Below are positions 37,806-46,453 of a stretch of DNA of 64,000 nucleotides, in pieces. Each line of letters starts with the position of its first letter. Positions within the stretch are counted from its first letter, which is position 1. This DNA comes from JARYLZ01 sp964388275. GTDB lineage: Bacteria; Bacteroidota; Ignavibacteria; SZUA-365. The stretch spans positions 132,066-196,065 of the forward strand of contig CAYLZD010000002.1 in the NCBI GenBank assembly GCA_964388275.1, read 5' to 3'. The notes under the pieces are model-generated. The model saw only the letters and a program-made list of their open reading frames with translations. It did not search any database and was not told the DNA's origin. Made by a program: the position numbers and the translations under genes.

Positions 37806-39128
37806 TCAATATGCGGACACGACATCTATTCCGGGAAAATAGGCGCGCAATATCTCCGCGGCGTTGTAACCCTTGCGGGCCCGATCGAGAGCTCCGTATT
37901 GGCATAAGCCGATCCCATGTCCACTGCCGGCGCCGCGCAGAGTGACGGAACTGATCCAGCGATTCTCATCGCGCTTGACTTCCACGGCGAATAGCGAACT
38001 TCGCAGAATTCTGTTTCCGTCGGGTCTGCGCAGAATCCAGCGGATGCGGTCGCCTCCGAGTGTGAGCACATGATGGCGGGTTTTGTTCCCAAGCACTATG
38101 TTCAATTGCGCGACCCGGCCCGAAGGCATGCGTTTCAACACGCGCAAATCGAGCAGATGCAATCCGCTTTTCATGCTCGCTTGAAAAGGAAGTGAGTCGC
38201 TCGCCGAAGGCAGGTATGTGAACAGCAACTCCTCGAGTTCTCTGCGGGACCATGTTTCCGTCCAGCGGTAGGAAGGCGATTTCGAACAGTAATCGCCGTG
38301 CCTGCCCGCGTCGCGAATGCCCGTCAGGTAAGGTTTCGATTGAGGCCTGCCCCAAGCAAGCGACACGGCCTCAGTCGCCCCGCCGCAGGTGGAATGGTAG
38401 TAACATTCGGCGTATCTGCCTCCGTAACCTGCCGCGAGGCCGGTGGTTTCGCGCACGGCGCGCGAAGTAACGGGCGACACGGTGGCAAGGCCGGAATAGA
38501 CTTGATCCCGCGTGTCCGAATGAACATCGAAAAGCCGGGCGAGAGGCGACTCGGTTTTACGCAGCGCATACGTGCGGGCGAGAATGGCTTGCGCCTTTAC
38601 CGCTTCGAGTTCATCGGCGGATCGGTCGGGACCGATTTCATTCGGCACGACGCCGAGCACGTAAGTCTCCATCGGCACAACATTGAGCAGTGAAAATCCC
38701 CGCGAATCCCTGACAATGAGCATGGTGTCCGGATAGCGGCGGCCCGAAAGAGTGAAATAGCGGCCGGCCGCGTGATGGAAACACCGCACGGTCTCGCCCG
38801 TCAACAGGTCCATACGCCCGACTCTGACATCCAGTCCGCCGGCTTCGTTCAGGGAACAGACGAGCGCAGCGGAATCCGCGGTCGTGTAGCGCTTGGCGCC
38901 TGTTTCGATCACGGCGCCCGCTTGCAGGCCCAAGACGATGCTCTTTACGCCCTCGGCCAGACAGACTCTTACATTGGGTCCGCCGGAAGCGGGAAGGGAT
39001 CGTTCAGGCGGACCCGAGCAGGAGACGGCCGACCACATCGCCGCCGCCATTGTGGCCGCCGCGCAGAAAGTCTTCAACGGATTCTTGCCTGCTATTGGAA
39101 CGCGCGCGAATCTTCTATGGCAGGACAT
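37806..39128 (-). CDS. SpoIID/LytB-domain protein, probable lipoprotein
   Basis: 440-residue exported protein. The ATG at 39128 has GGAGAACAGG upstream; an upstream frame to 39248 would run into the neighbouring gene. N-terminal hydrophobic segment ends AMWSAVSCSG, a possible lipobox. The SpoIID domain spans about residues 130-430: VPMETYVLGVVPNEIGPD, the catalytic Glu region ELEAVKAQAILARTYAL, HSDTRDQVYSGL, YYHSTCGGATE, and GHGIGLCQYGALDRARKGY. Family members are lytic transglycosylases acting on denuded peptidoglycan. In a non-sporulating organism a cell-wall remodelling role is likely. A run of nine A lies 23-31 bp upstream of the start. Confidence 0.88.
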   Translation of the reverse strand: MSCHRRFARVPIAGKNPLKTFCAAATMAAAMWSAVSCSGPPERSLPASGGPNVRVCLAEGVKSIVLGLQAGAVIETGAKRYTTADSAALVCSLNEAGGLDVRVGRMDLLTGETVRCFHHAAGRYFTLSGRRYPDTMLIVRDSRGFSLLNVVPMETYVLGVVPNEIGPDRSADELEAVKAQAILARTYALRKTESPLARLFDVHSDTRDQVYSGLATVSPVTSRAVRETTGLAAGYGGRYAECYYHSTCGGATEAVSLAWGRPQSKPYLTGIRDAGRHGDYCSKSPSYRWTETWSRRELEELLFTYLPSASDSLPFQASMKSGLHLLDLRVLKRMPSGRVAQLNIVLGNKTRHHVLTLGGDRIRWILRRPDGNRILRSSLFAVEVKRDENRWISSVTLRGAGSGHGIGLCQYGALDRARKGYNAAEILRAYFPGIDVVSAY

Positions 39129-39204
39129 GGCGCCTGTTCTCCGAAGCGCGAAAAAAAAAGCCCACCGCACGGTGTGCTCGCTCGACACGCTCCGGAAACC
39201 TCCG

Positions 39205-39606
39205 CTAACGGAACATGGCCTTGATGCTGCCCCATGTGCGCTTGACACTGCTGACGCTGTGCGTCACAGGAACATCCTGCGAAAAAGAAGCCGTCCCGCC
39301 GCTTTCAACGATGCGCAGGCGGTATACGTAAACGTTGTCGCTGGTTTTGTAGGCGGTTCGATCGGTATACGAATAGAACGCACCCTCGTCCTTCGGCTGC
39401 ACCTCGCCGATCGTGATGAATTCCCCGTTCCATCCGGCTTTCCTCTGAATCTCGAACGCGACCAGATTGCTTTCGCTCCGGGTTTTCCATTCGAGCGTGA
39501 TATCCGATCCATCGCTTCTGCCCTGGAAAAAATCCAGAAAGGCGCCGGCCAAGGCGGCGGCGCTCAAAGCGATGATCAATATCGTATAGCCGAAAATTCT
39601 ATTCAT
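39205..39606 (-). CDS. membrane-anchored or exported fibronectin-III-like protein
   Basis: 133-residue protein with an N-terminal hydrophobic helix (residues 5-25, TILIIALSAAALAGAF) that could be a signal anchor. Residues 35-115 form an FN3-like beta-sandwich: SDITLEWKTRSESNLVAFEI, FITIGEVQPKDEG, FYSYTDRTAY and YVYRLRIVESGG, the pattern common in Bacteroidota T9SS-associated proteins that describe value differences in text-like fashion. It lies 76 bp upstream of the SpoIID-like gene on the same strand. Function unknown. Confidence 0.7.
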   Translation of the reverse strand: MNRIFGYTILIIALSAAALAGAFLDFFQGRSDGSDITLEWKTRSESNLVAFEIQRKAGWNGEFITIGEVQPKDEGAFYSYTDRTAYKTSDNVYVYRLRIVESGGTASFSQDVPVTHSVSSVKRTWGSIKAMFR

Positions 39607-39845
39607 TATGCCGTGGATTCTCGCTTGCCGCGAGAACTAATGTACGTATACACTCCGGGAATGTCAAGAGAAATCAGCGGTCTGACAATGGAGAGCTTTT
39701 ACCGACCGCTCGTGCGTGCCGCGCGCCGAATCCGATGGTGAAGGATCCGGCGGCGGGCGGAAGATGGCGGGCCGGGAACAAATGAACCGCTTCTCGCGTA
39801 TCAGCCGGGTCAGTCCGCGCGGCGAAAGGAAAACGTAAGGCGATA

Positions 39846-42383
39846 ATGAAAACAGTAATCCGATACATGCTCATCTTCACGACGGCAAGCGCGTGCGCGG
39901 TTTCACAGGGAAATCCGATTATCAATGAAATCATGTACGCTCCGGAGCAGGGGAAGTGCGAGTGGATAGAACTGTACAATCCTTGCGGCGACACCATCGA
40001 TCTCAACGGCTGGATTATTCACGATGCCACCACAGCGAGAAATCCGGTCGCGACCGCGCACTTCGCGCTTCCGCCGGGCGCATATGCCGTGGCATGTGCG
40101 GACTCCACCCTGATCTCCGATTTTCCGGAAATGGCGTCGCGCATGACGGTCATGAAGGGATTTCCTTCTCTCAACAATTCCGGTGACGAGCTTTTCCTTC
40201 TGGATCCCGACCTGAAACTGAGGGATTACATCCATTACAGGTCTTCATGGGGAGGGGGCTCCGGCGTTTCCCTGGAGCGCATCGATCCGAACGGTGAAAG
40301 CAACTTGAAAGAGAATTGGAAAACCGGCATAGCTGCCGAGAAGGCGACTCCCGGACGCAAGAACAGCGTCTCAAAACCGGATCATGACCTCGCGATCGAC
40401 GCTGTGCGTATCGATCCCGCCAGGCCCCGCATGGGCGAAACCGCGCGCATCGAAATTCAGGCGCGCAACGGCGGGACGGCGGACGCCGCGGGATTCGGTT
40501 TGAAGGTGTATGAGCACTCCGTTGACGGGGATTCCACCACGCCGGGGCTTCCAATACTGACACTCTCCTCGACTGCGGTTCTCGCCGCATCCGAAACCGC
40601 CGTTCTGTCTGGGATCCTGTATCCTACGGATATGCCGCAACGAAATCTGAGCGCAGTCATTGCTTGTGAAAACGATGAGGACGCCAGGAACGATACGGGA
40701 AGGATCGGCTTCAGATATTCCCCGGCGGCGGGCAGTGTAGTGATCAACGAGATAATGTACGCTCCATTATCCGGCGACCCGGAATGGATCGAGCTATACA
40801 ATGCCACGGCCCGGAGTGTCAATGCGGCGGGATGGTTCATCTGCGACGAGGCGTCGAGCAGGGAGATCGACGCCGGGTCCGGTGCGACCATCCCGCCGTA
40901 TGGATTCTGCGTATTGTCGGCATCCGAGGATATTCTGCGCCGTTATCCGTCCATGCCCGTGACACCGATAATACTGGCGCTCCCGTCCCTGAACAACGGC
41001 GGCGATGCTGTGCGCCTTCTCGATGATGCCGGCGCGGCCGTTGACAGCATGCGTTACGAATCGGCATGGGGCGGCGGCGACGGGCTTTCCCTTGAACGCG
41101 TGAATTTCACCCGGCCATCATCGTATGCGGCAAACTGGAAGCCCTGCGAGGACCTTTCGGGCGGCACTCCCGGCGCACCGAACAGCGTGCGAGCGCGGGA
41201 TCGCAATCTGGCCATCGGCACCGTCCTTATCATGGGAGCCGATGCGGCGGTGACCGTCTTGAATGCGGGCCTTCTGGCTTCCGCCGCCGGTATGCTGTTT
41301 CTTTACCACGACAGGGATGGAGATGGAAGCCCTTCGCCGCTCGAGGAGATTGCTCGGGCTGAAATCCCGACTCTGGAGAGCGGCGATTCATGCGTGCTCC
41401 GCTTCAATGAAACTACAGATGCAACAGGAATTATTCGCCTCATCTTCCGGATCGAATACGATGCCGACGAGAGGCCCGGCGATAACATCCGCAGTGTGGA
41501 AATGGTCAGAGCGGCGGAACCCGGCCTGTTCGCAATCAACGAAATAATGTATGCCCCGTTCAGCGGCGAGGCGGAATGGGTGGAATACATTAATCGGTCA
41601 CCGGCGGCCGTGGATATCGCGGGTTACAAGCTGGCGCGGGATAAATCAACGGACGGGACGCGGACGACCATTCAGCTTCCCGTAACTCCGACACCGGTGC
41701 TACCTGGCGATTACGTAGTCATTGCCTCGGACAGCGCCTTGTTTGCGCGTTTCAAGTATCTGCTTGAAGGCGGTTCGACGAGCAGGGTGGTAATATTGAA
41801 CAGAGTCTCGCTGGGCCTGACCGAGAACGGCGAGTTGCTTCTGTGCGATCCGGCCGGGACCGTGATCGACAGCATGATGTATTCCCCTTCTCTGCATAAT
41901 CCCAATGTCCATGACACCAGAGGGAGATCGCTGGAGCGGCTCAACCCGGAATTTCCCCCGATGCTGCGCTCCAACTGGAGCACCTGTCCTGAAACGGAAG
42001 GGGGTACGCCGGGGAAGCGCAATGCGCTTTTCACCGGACGCCCGCCATGGGAGAGCGGAGGAAAGGCGCGGCTGCTGGCGACCCCGAATCCCTTCTCGCC
42101 CGATGGGGACGGTCACGACGATCATTGCGTTATCAGTTGGGAATTGCCCGGCTCGGTATCGCAGATTCGTTTGCGGATTTTCGACAGCATAGGCCGCCAG
42201 GTCCGAACCGTGGCGTCGAATCAACCCTCCGGTCGCGCCGGCCAGCTCCTTTTCGACGGAAACGATGACGGAGGCAGACGTCTGCCTATCGGAGTGTACA
42301 TCATGCTGCTGGAAGCGGTGGATTTTCACGGCGCCGGAATATCCTCCATAAAGGAGGCGCTCGTAATCGCGACACGCCTATAA
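39846..42383 (+). CDS. secreted protein with three lamin-tail domains and FlgD-like/sorting C-terminus
   Basis: 845-residue exported protein. Signal peptide of about 20 residues. Three lamin-tail (LTD) domains share the openings NEIMYAPEQGKCEWIELYNP (about 27), NEIMYAPLSGDPEWIELYNA (about 300) and NEIMYAPFSGEAEWVEYINR (about 565), each followed by LNGW/NAAGW/IAGYK turns and an SLER-N motif. Between them lie beta-sandwich segments. The last 95 residues (ATPNPFSPDGDGHDDHCVIS ... RRLPIGVYIMLLEAVD) are a FlgD-like Ig or gliding-type tail. Such proteins are found on Bacteroidota cell surfaces; a nuclease partner, often seen with LTDs, is absent. Surface adhesion or structural role is inferred. Confidence 0.85.
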   Translation: MKTVIRYMLIFTTASACAVSQGNPIINEIMYAPEQGKCEWIELYNPCGDTIDLNGWIIHDATTARNPVATAHFALPPGAYAVACADSTLISDFPEMASRMTVMKGFPSLNNSGDELFLLDPDLKLRDYIHYRSSWGGGSGVSLERIDPNGESNLKENWKTGIAAEKATPGRKNSVSKPDHDLAIDAVRIDPARPRMGETARIEIQARNGGTADAAGFGLKVYEHSVDGDSTTPGLPILTLSSTAVLAASETAVLSGILYPTDMPQRNLSAVIACENDEDARNDTGRIGFRYSPAAGSVVINEIMYAPLSGDPEWIELYNATARSVNAAGWFICDEASSREIDAGSGATIPPYGFCVLSASEDILRRYPSMPVTPIILALPSLNNGGDAVRLLDDAGAAVDSMRYESAWGGGDGLSLERVNFTRPSSYAANWKPCEDLSGGTPGAPNSVRARDRNLAIGTVLIMGADAAVTVLNAGLLASAAGMLFLYHDRDGDGSPSPLEEIARAEIPTLESGDSCVLRFNETTDATGIIRLIFRIEYDADERPGDNIRSVEMVRAAEPGLFAINEIMYAPFSGEAEWVEYINRSPAAVDIAGYKLARDKSTDGTRTTIQLPVTPTPVLPGDYVVIASDSALFARFKYLLEGGSTSRVVILNRVSLGLTENGELLLCDPAGTVIDSMMYSPSLHNPNVHDTRGRSLERLNPEFPPMLRSNWSTCPETEGGTPGKRNALFTGRPPWESGGKARLLATPNPFSPDGDGHDDHCVISWELPGSVSQIRLRIFDSIGRQVRTVASNQPSGRAGQLLFDGNDDGGRRLPIGVYIMLLEAVDFHGAGISSIKEALVIATRL

Positions 42384-42459
42384 ATGGACGGGTCTGATTT
42401 TTTCTTCGAGAGACCGGTCGCCATGGCCTCGGGCGTTCGGGCGGCGCCGGAGCGCGGAA

Positions 42460-44187
42460 CTACAGTGGGGGCTGATACCGGCCGGCCGCTTCCTGAAGCA
42501 GCTCGTTGATCGTGTTCTTGAGTTCCTCGATCTGGAACGGTTTCGACAGATACCGGTTGCAGCCGGCGGCGAGACAGCGCTGTTTATCCTCCGGAAATGC
42601 ATGAGCGGTGATGGCTATGACCGGAATCGGATGGAAGGTTTTATGCTCGCGGATTCGCCGCGTCAGATGTAGTCCGTCTTCATCGCCTCGCAGAGACAGG
42701 TCCATCAGTATCAGATCGACGGAATTCTGGTTGAGCGCGTCCCAGGCCTCGCTTCCCGAAGTCGCGATCCTTATGTCGTAGTCGCGCTTGAGAAGAACGA
42801 GCATGTATTCCTGCGTCTGCTCGTCGTCCTCCACTATCAGCACGGTTCTGCCGTTCGCAGCGCGGGAGTTGTTTTCGGCATAGGCTGCGGCGGCCGAGTG
42901 TTCGACCTGCAGCGGCAGTTCTTCCTGAAGGCCGTCGGAGGCGGCGGCCGAAAGGAAACGCAGCGTGAAAGTCGTTCCGACGCCCTTCCGGCTCTTGACC
43001 GTGATGCTGCCCTGGTTGAATTCGATATACCTCTTGGTCAGGGCAAGACCCAGTCCCAGTCCTTCGAACGGCCTCGTATATCCGATGATTTCCTGTGAAA
43101 ACACATTGAACACCCGAGGCAGATACTCCGCGCTGATGCCTATGCCAGTGTCGGACACTTCTATGCAGACGCGTCTGTCCTGACGGTACGTGCGGACTTT
43201 AACGCCGCCGCGGTTGGTGAACTTGATCGCATTGTCGATCAGGTTTGTGAGCGCCTGGTCGAGACAGTAGCGGTCGGCGATAATCAGAGCGCCGGGGTAT
43301 TCGTTCAGCGTTGTGAGCGTGAGTCCTTTCTCCGCCGCTATGGAGCGCAGATCCATTATCAGGGTTTCGACCCGGTCGTTGACGTCGATCGGTTCCGGGT
43401 GGAGTTCGAAGGTTCCGGCCTGTATGCTCGAAATGTTGAGTATATGCTCAACCGTGCGCATGAGACGCTGGCCGCCGCGCTCTATGCTTTCGAAGAAAGT
43501 CAGTTCCTCGGCCTTGATCCGGTCGGACATCTCCGCCATGATCAGCGAGGAGTAGCCGAGAATGACGTTGAGAGGAGTCCTGATTTCGTGCGAAATGTTC
43601 GCTATGAAAGCATCCTTCAGCCGGTCCGATTGCTCGGCGCGTTCCTTGGCTGTGATGAGTTCGAGTTCCTGCCGCTTGCGTTCGGTGATATCCCTGATCA
43701 TGACCTGAACCGCCTCCTCCCCGTCGTAGGTTATCGGGATGGCGGTAACCTCGATGTCGATAACCTGACCGTCGTAGCGGACAAATTTTTCCTCGATAAA
43801 AGACAGTTCGCCGGGATGGCTCAGAAATTCGGTTATGCGGCTCTTCGCATGTTCGTAGAAGGCGGTGCGGCCGTATTCCTCCAGTTGTTTGCCGATCAAT
43901 TCGTCGGGATTCATGGCGCCGAACAGTTTGGCGCCGGCGTCGTTGACGTAGCGGAACTCGCCTTCGATGAGCACCGCCATCGGGAAAGGAGAGAAATTGA
44001 CGAGGCGGCGGTATCTCTCCTCGCTTTCGGTAAGGACTTCCAGATTCTTCTGCTGTATGGCGAACACGCGCCTCTGCTGCACCAGCACTATCACGATAAT
44101 GCCCACGACAAGCACCAGCGCCGTGACGACGCCCGAGATTATCGCGACGGCTTCCGTCAATATGCCGGCTAATGCGAGAGTGTCCAC
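42460..44187 (-). CDS. PAS-domain hybrid histidine kinase with receiver domain
   Basis: 575-residue kinase. GTG start at 44187 overlaps the end of the upstream gene by 19 bp and gives one N-terminal membrane span (AVAIISGVVTALVLVVGIIV). A PAS domain (about residues 55-180, ERYRRLVNFSPFPMAVLIEG) is followed by HisKA with the phospho-acceptor in ANISHEIRTPLNVILGYS, HATPase with NLIDNAIKFTNRGG, DTGIGI and GLGLGLALTKRYIE, and a C-terminal receiver domain with phospho-acceptor Asp in LILMDLSLRGDEDG. An extended frame to 44583 is an overlap with the upstream gene. The kinase has almost no extracellular part, so the co-transcribed membrane protein may be its sensor. Confidence 0.88.
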   Translation of the reverse strand: MDTLALAGILTEAVAIISGVVTALVLVVGIIVIVLVQQRRVFAIQQKNLEVLTESEERYRRLVNFSPFPMAVLIEGEFRYVNDAGAKLFGAMNPDELIGKQLEEYGRTAFYEHAKSRITEFLSHPGELSFIEEKFVRYDGQVIDIEVTAIPITYDGEEAVQVMIRDITERKRQELELITAKERAEQSDRLKDAFIANISHEIRTPLNVILGYSSLIMAEMSDRIKAEELTFFESIERGGQRLMRTVEHILNISSIQAGTFELHPEPIDVNDRVETLIMDLRSIAAEKGLTLTTLNEYPGALIIADRYCLDQALTNLIDNAIKFTNRGGVKVRTYRQDRRVCIEVSDTGIGISAEYLPRVFNVFSQEIIGYTRPFEGLGLGLALTKRYIEFNQGSITVKSRKGVGTTFTLRFLSAAASDGLQEELPLQVEHSAAAAYAENNSRAANGRTVLIVEDDEQTQEYMLVLLKRDYDIRIATSGSEAWDALNQNSVDLILMDLSLRGDEDGLHLTRRIREHKTFHPIPVIAITAHAFPEDKQRCLAAGCNRYLSKPFQIEELKNTINELLQEAAGRYQPPL

Positions 44188-44921
44188 CGCCTGTGCTCGC
44201 TGTAGAATGAGTATGCGTAAATCAGATTCGCCGTGACGCCGAGCATCGAGTGTATGCTCCAGATCAGGTCGAGTTCGCTGTAATCCCCGCTCAGAATGAC
44301 GTTCGCCAGAGCAAAAATTATCAGGTTTCCCGAGAAATAGATCATCACGGCTGAAACCACCCAGAAACGGGGATTGCGGAAAATGCCCATGATGTCTTCG
44401 GATGTCAATCTTATCAGGGTCAGCACCGACACTGCTACCAGCACCACGCTCTCGAAAGTCGCGGCGTAGCTGTCGAATCGGGGGTCCCGTTCCGGATTGA
44501 TCACCTTTACGAGCACCCACACCACCACGAAAGCCGGCACGCTGAAAGCTATGAAATATCTCCACTTCGGGCGGTTCTGCCACAGCGCGAAGATCAGCAT
44601 CAGCAGTCCGAATTCAAAAAGCGTGTATATGTTGAACGGCCAGTAGTTGTTCCATTTATGCGCTGAAAGCACAACGGAAATCGCTTCAACGACCACCGCC
44701 ATGGCGATGAGCGTGAGCAACAACTTGAATTCGAGTGAGAGTGACTTACCGAACCAGAGACCGACGAATAGAGGAATGATTCCGGTGAAAGCGGTATAGC
44801 GGAGTATCAGGGGAACTTCCGACGAGGAAGAAGGAAAAAAGTACTCAGCCCCGGGAAGCAGGAGTATGCTGACGAAAGCCAGTACGCGGAACAGGATTTG
44901 AGAATTGCGCTCGTGTGCCAA
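44169..44921 (-). CDS. polytopic membrane protein, probable sensor partner of the adjacent kinase
   Basis: 250-residue membrane protein with about eight hydrophobic spans (for example FRVLAFVSILLLPGAEYFF, FKLLLTLIAMAVVVEAISVV, FSVPAFVVVWVLVKVI, VVSAVMIYFSGNLIIFALA). The start appears to be a TTG at 44921 with GGGAGGGAAG upstream. It overlaps the hybrid kinase start by 19 bp, so the two are translationally coupled. Bacteroidota genomes often pair such an uncharacterised seven/eight-span protein with a PAS or bare kinase; a sensory role is inferred from this coupling. Confidence 0.72.
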   Translation of the reverse strand: MAHERNSQILFRVLAFVSILLLPGAEYFFPSSSSEVPLILRYTAFTGIIPLFVGLWFGKSLSLEFKLLLTLIAMAVVVEAISVVLSAHKWNNYWPFNIYTLFEFGLLMLIFALWQNRPKWRYFIAFSVPAFVVVWVLVKVINPERDPRFDSYAATFESVVLVAVSVLTLIRLTSEDIMGIFRNPRFWVVSAVMIYFSGNLIIFALANVILSGDYSELDLIWSIHSMLGVTANLIYAYSFYSEHRRWTLSH

Positions 44922-44958
44922 AGTTCAACGCTTCCCTCCCGCGGGAGGTCTTTTAAAA

Positions 44959-45090
44959 GGGTGGATGTGGACGAAACCCGCTCTGTAGTGGCCTGTCAGG
45001 CCGCGTCAATGCCGCAATATTGCACCCACACGCGCAATATATTCCTTTCCGGCGCAATCACAAGAATCGGGGTCCGTCGCACATCCACCC
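44959..45090. repeat. 132-bp element bounded by near-perfect 22-bp inverted repeats
   Basis: Left end GGGTGGATGTGGACGAAACC (44959-44978) and the reverse complement of the right end (45069-45090) match almost fully: the first 11 bases are identical, then one indel, GACG, and mostly identical C/G bases. Inside is a small hairpin GGCCTGTCAGGCC (44990-45002). No target-site duplication is evident. It lies just downstream of the second CPPYCG gene, so it could be a MITE-like insertion or a long transcription-terminating stem. Confidence 0.5.
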
Positions 45091-45100
45091 GCGCGACCGC

Positions 45101-45508
45101 CTAGCTGTTCAGTTCGTTGAAGAAACCGCAATACGGCGGACACGGGACCGAGCGCTCGAGTATGAATCCCTCGATCAGATCGTTGCCCGTCGCGTCCACA
45201 CCCACAAGCACGAGCACCGGACGTCCGTCGTTTTCCTGTCCATAGTAGTAGCGGATCCCGACAACCCCTTCCTGGTCCAGCAACTGCTGCAGCGCTGCCT
45301 GGCCGAAGAAGCCGCCCTTTATGGCGTTCTTGCCTGCGCGCTCGCGGAAGTTGCGAGTCAATGCAGCCGCGTCTCCGAGCATGATGTCGTGATCCTCGTT
45401 GCCTGTGAACATCGGACGGCGACGCTCACGGATCTCCGGCTTCGCCGGCGCGACGGGGATGTCTACGAAAGACTCAAGAGTCTGGGGGTTGATAGTTGTG
45501 GTTTCCAT
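45101..45508 (-). CDS. small conserved protein with C-terminal CPPYCG motif (copy 1)
   Basis: 135-residue soluble protein of no recognised family. The start at 45508 has AGGAGATCG upstream. Visible features are an N-terminal leader rich in Pro/Glu (about residues 1-32), a helical region (AAALTRNFRERAGKNAIKGG), a strand region VVGIRYYYGQENDGRPVLVL, then VGVDATGNDLIEG and a Cys-containing C-terminus PCPPYCGFFNELNS. It differs from the tandem copy at 45580 by one deletion and three substitutions. Proteins of similar layout occur in Bacteroidota as hypotheticals. There is no signal peptide. Function unknown. Confidence 0.75.
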   Translation of the reverse strand: METTTINPQTLESFVDIPVAPAKPEIRERRRPMFTGNEDHDIMLGDAAALTRNFRERAGKNAIKGGFFGQAALQQLLDQEGVVGIRYYYGQENDGRPVLVLVGVDATGNDLIEGFILERSVPCPPYCGFFNELNS

Positions 45509-45579
45509 GACGATCTCCTGTAAAAAGCTTGGCGTTGAAAATTCTGTAATCGAAGGTCGGGGTTTGCGATGAGTGCCGA

Positions 45580-45984
45580 TCAACTGTTGAGTTCGTTGAA
45601 GAAGCCGCAATATGGCGGACACGGGACCGAACGCTCGAGTATGAAGCCCTCGATCAGGTCGTTGCCCGTCGCGTCCACACCCACAAGCACGAGCACCGGA
45701 CGGCCGTCGTTTTCCTGGCCGTAGTAGTAACGGATTCCGACTACTCCCTCCTGGTCCAATAGCTGCTGCAATGCGGCCTGTCCGAAAAATCCTCCCTTGA
45801 TGGCATTTTTGCCTGCGCGCTCGCGGAAATTGCGAGTCAATGACGCGGCATCTCCGAGCATGATGTCGTGATCCTCGTTGCCTGTGAACATCGGACGGCG
45901 ACGCTCGCGGATTTCCGGTTTGGCCGGCGCAACGGGCACGTCGACGAAAGACTCGAGGGTCTGAAGGTTGATTGTGGTTTCCAT
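45580..45984 (-). CDS. small conserved protein with C-terminal CPPYCG motif (copy 2)
   Basis: 134-residue paralogue of the gene at 45101, 71 bp upstream of it on the same strand. The start at 45984 follows CAGGAGTCGTT. At the protein level the two are about 97 percent identical by inspection, while the DNA differs at many third codon positions (for example ggccgtccgt/ggacgtccgt type changes through 45140-45400 versus 45620-45880). That pattern means an old duplication kept by selection on protein sequence rather than a recent copy or assembly error. It is likely the first gene of a two-gene transcript. Function unknown. Confidence 0.75.
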   Translation of the reverse strand: METTINLQTLESFVDVPVAPAKPEIRERRRPMFTGNEDHDIMLGDAASLTRNFRERAGKNAIKGGFFGQAALQQLLDQEGVVGIRYYYGQENDGRPVLVLVGVDATGNDLIEGFILERSVPCPPYCGFFNELNS

Positions 45985-46453
45985 AACGACTCCTGTTGAA
46001 TAGAAAGAATGAATTGAGGATTGATTGTCGGTTTCCAGTTTTCGGATCGCGCGGCAGGCAGCACGGAAGCCCTGCGATTTAAGACTTATTTGTCTTGAAT
46101 AGAGGCACGAGATCGAGCGGCTGATGCCGATTACACGGTCCGACGGTTAATACGTTGTCAATTGAAGATGTAGAGCACTGAGCTTCGAGCAGGCCGGCAG
46201 GCGATTCATGCGTGAGAGCCGATACGCTTTGCGCGAAATGCGCCTGGTTCGAAGAGGCACCTCAGCACCTCATAGTGCGAATGTACATCAAATGCAAGTG
46301 GAAGGCAATAATTATTTTACGTTTTTGCAAAAATTTTTTATCTGCCCTGAAATCTGCTTATTACCATGGTATTATTGCTGATAGAGGCATTTTGACGTAG
46401 CTTTCGAACATGATGCACGTGAGAGATGATAAAACTGCAGCAATCGACGGCAC
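45985..46453. other. 469-bp intergenic region between CPPYCG genes and polysaccharide cluster
   Basis: This stretch separates divergent transcription units and is AT-richer than its surroundings, especially 46300-46400. It contains a candidate promoter for the export cluster (46316-46344) and an exact palindrome TACCATGGTA near 46372. The only reading frames inside are short and lack ribosome sites. I see no RNA gene. Confidence 0.5.
46316..46344 (+). promoter_or_regulatory. candidate promoter of the polysaccharide export cluster
   Basis: TTTACG (46316-46321), a 17-bp spacer made mostly of A/T, then TATCTG (46339-46344). It lies 110 bp before the wzm start. Consensus matching by eye; the strand context supports it. 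Confidence 0.3.

Noticed and set aside
39151..39159. Run of nine A as a phase-variation tract
   Set aside because: It lies in the leader before the SpoIID-like start at 39128 and not between promoter elements or inside the frame that I can identify; A-runs of this length are less telling than G-runs.
37806..39248. 480-residue SpoIID-like protein
   Set aside because: The first 40 residues overlap the FN3-like gene and precede the true signal sequence; ATG 39128 has a ribosome site.
42460..44583. 707-residue hybrid kinase
   Set aside because: The extra 132 residues overlap the upstream membrane-protein gene and are unlike kinase N-termini.
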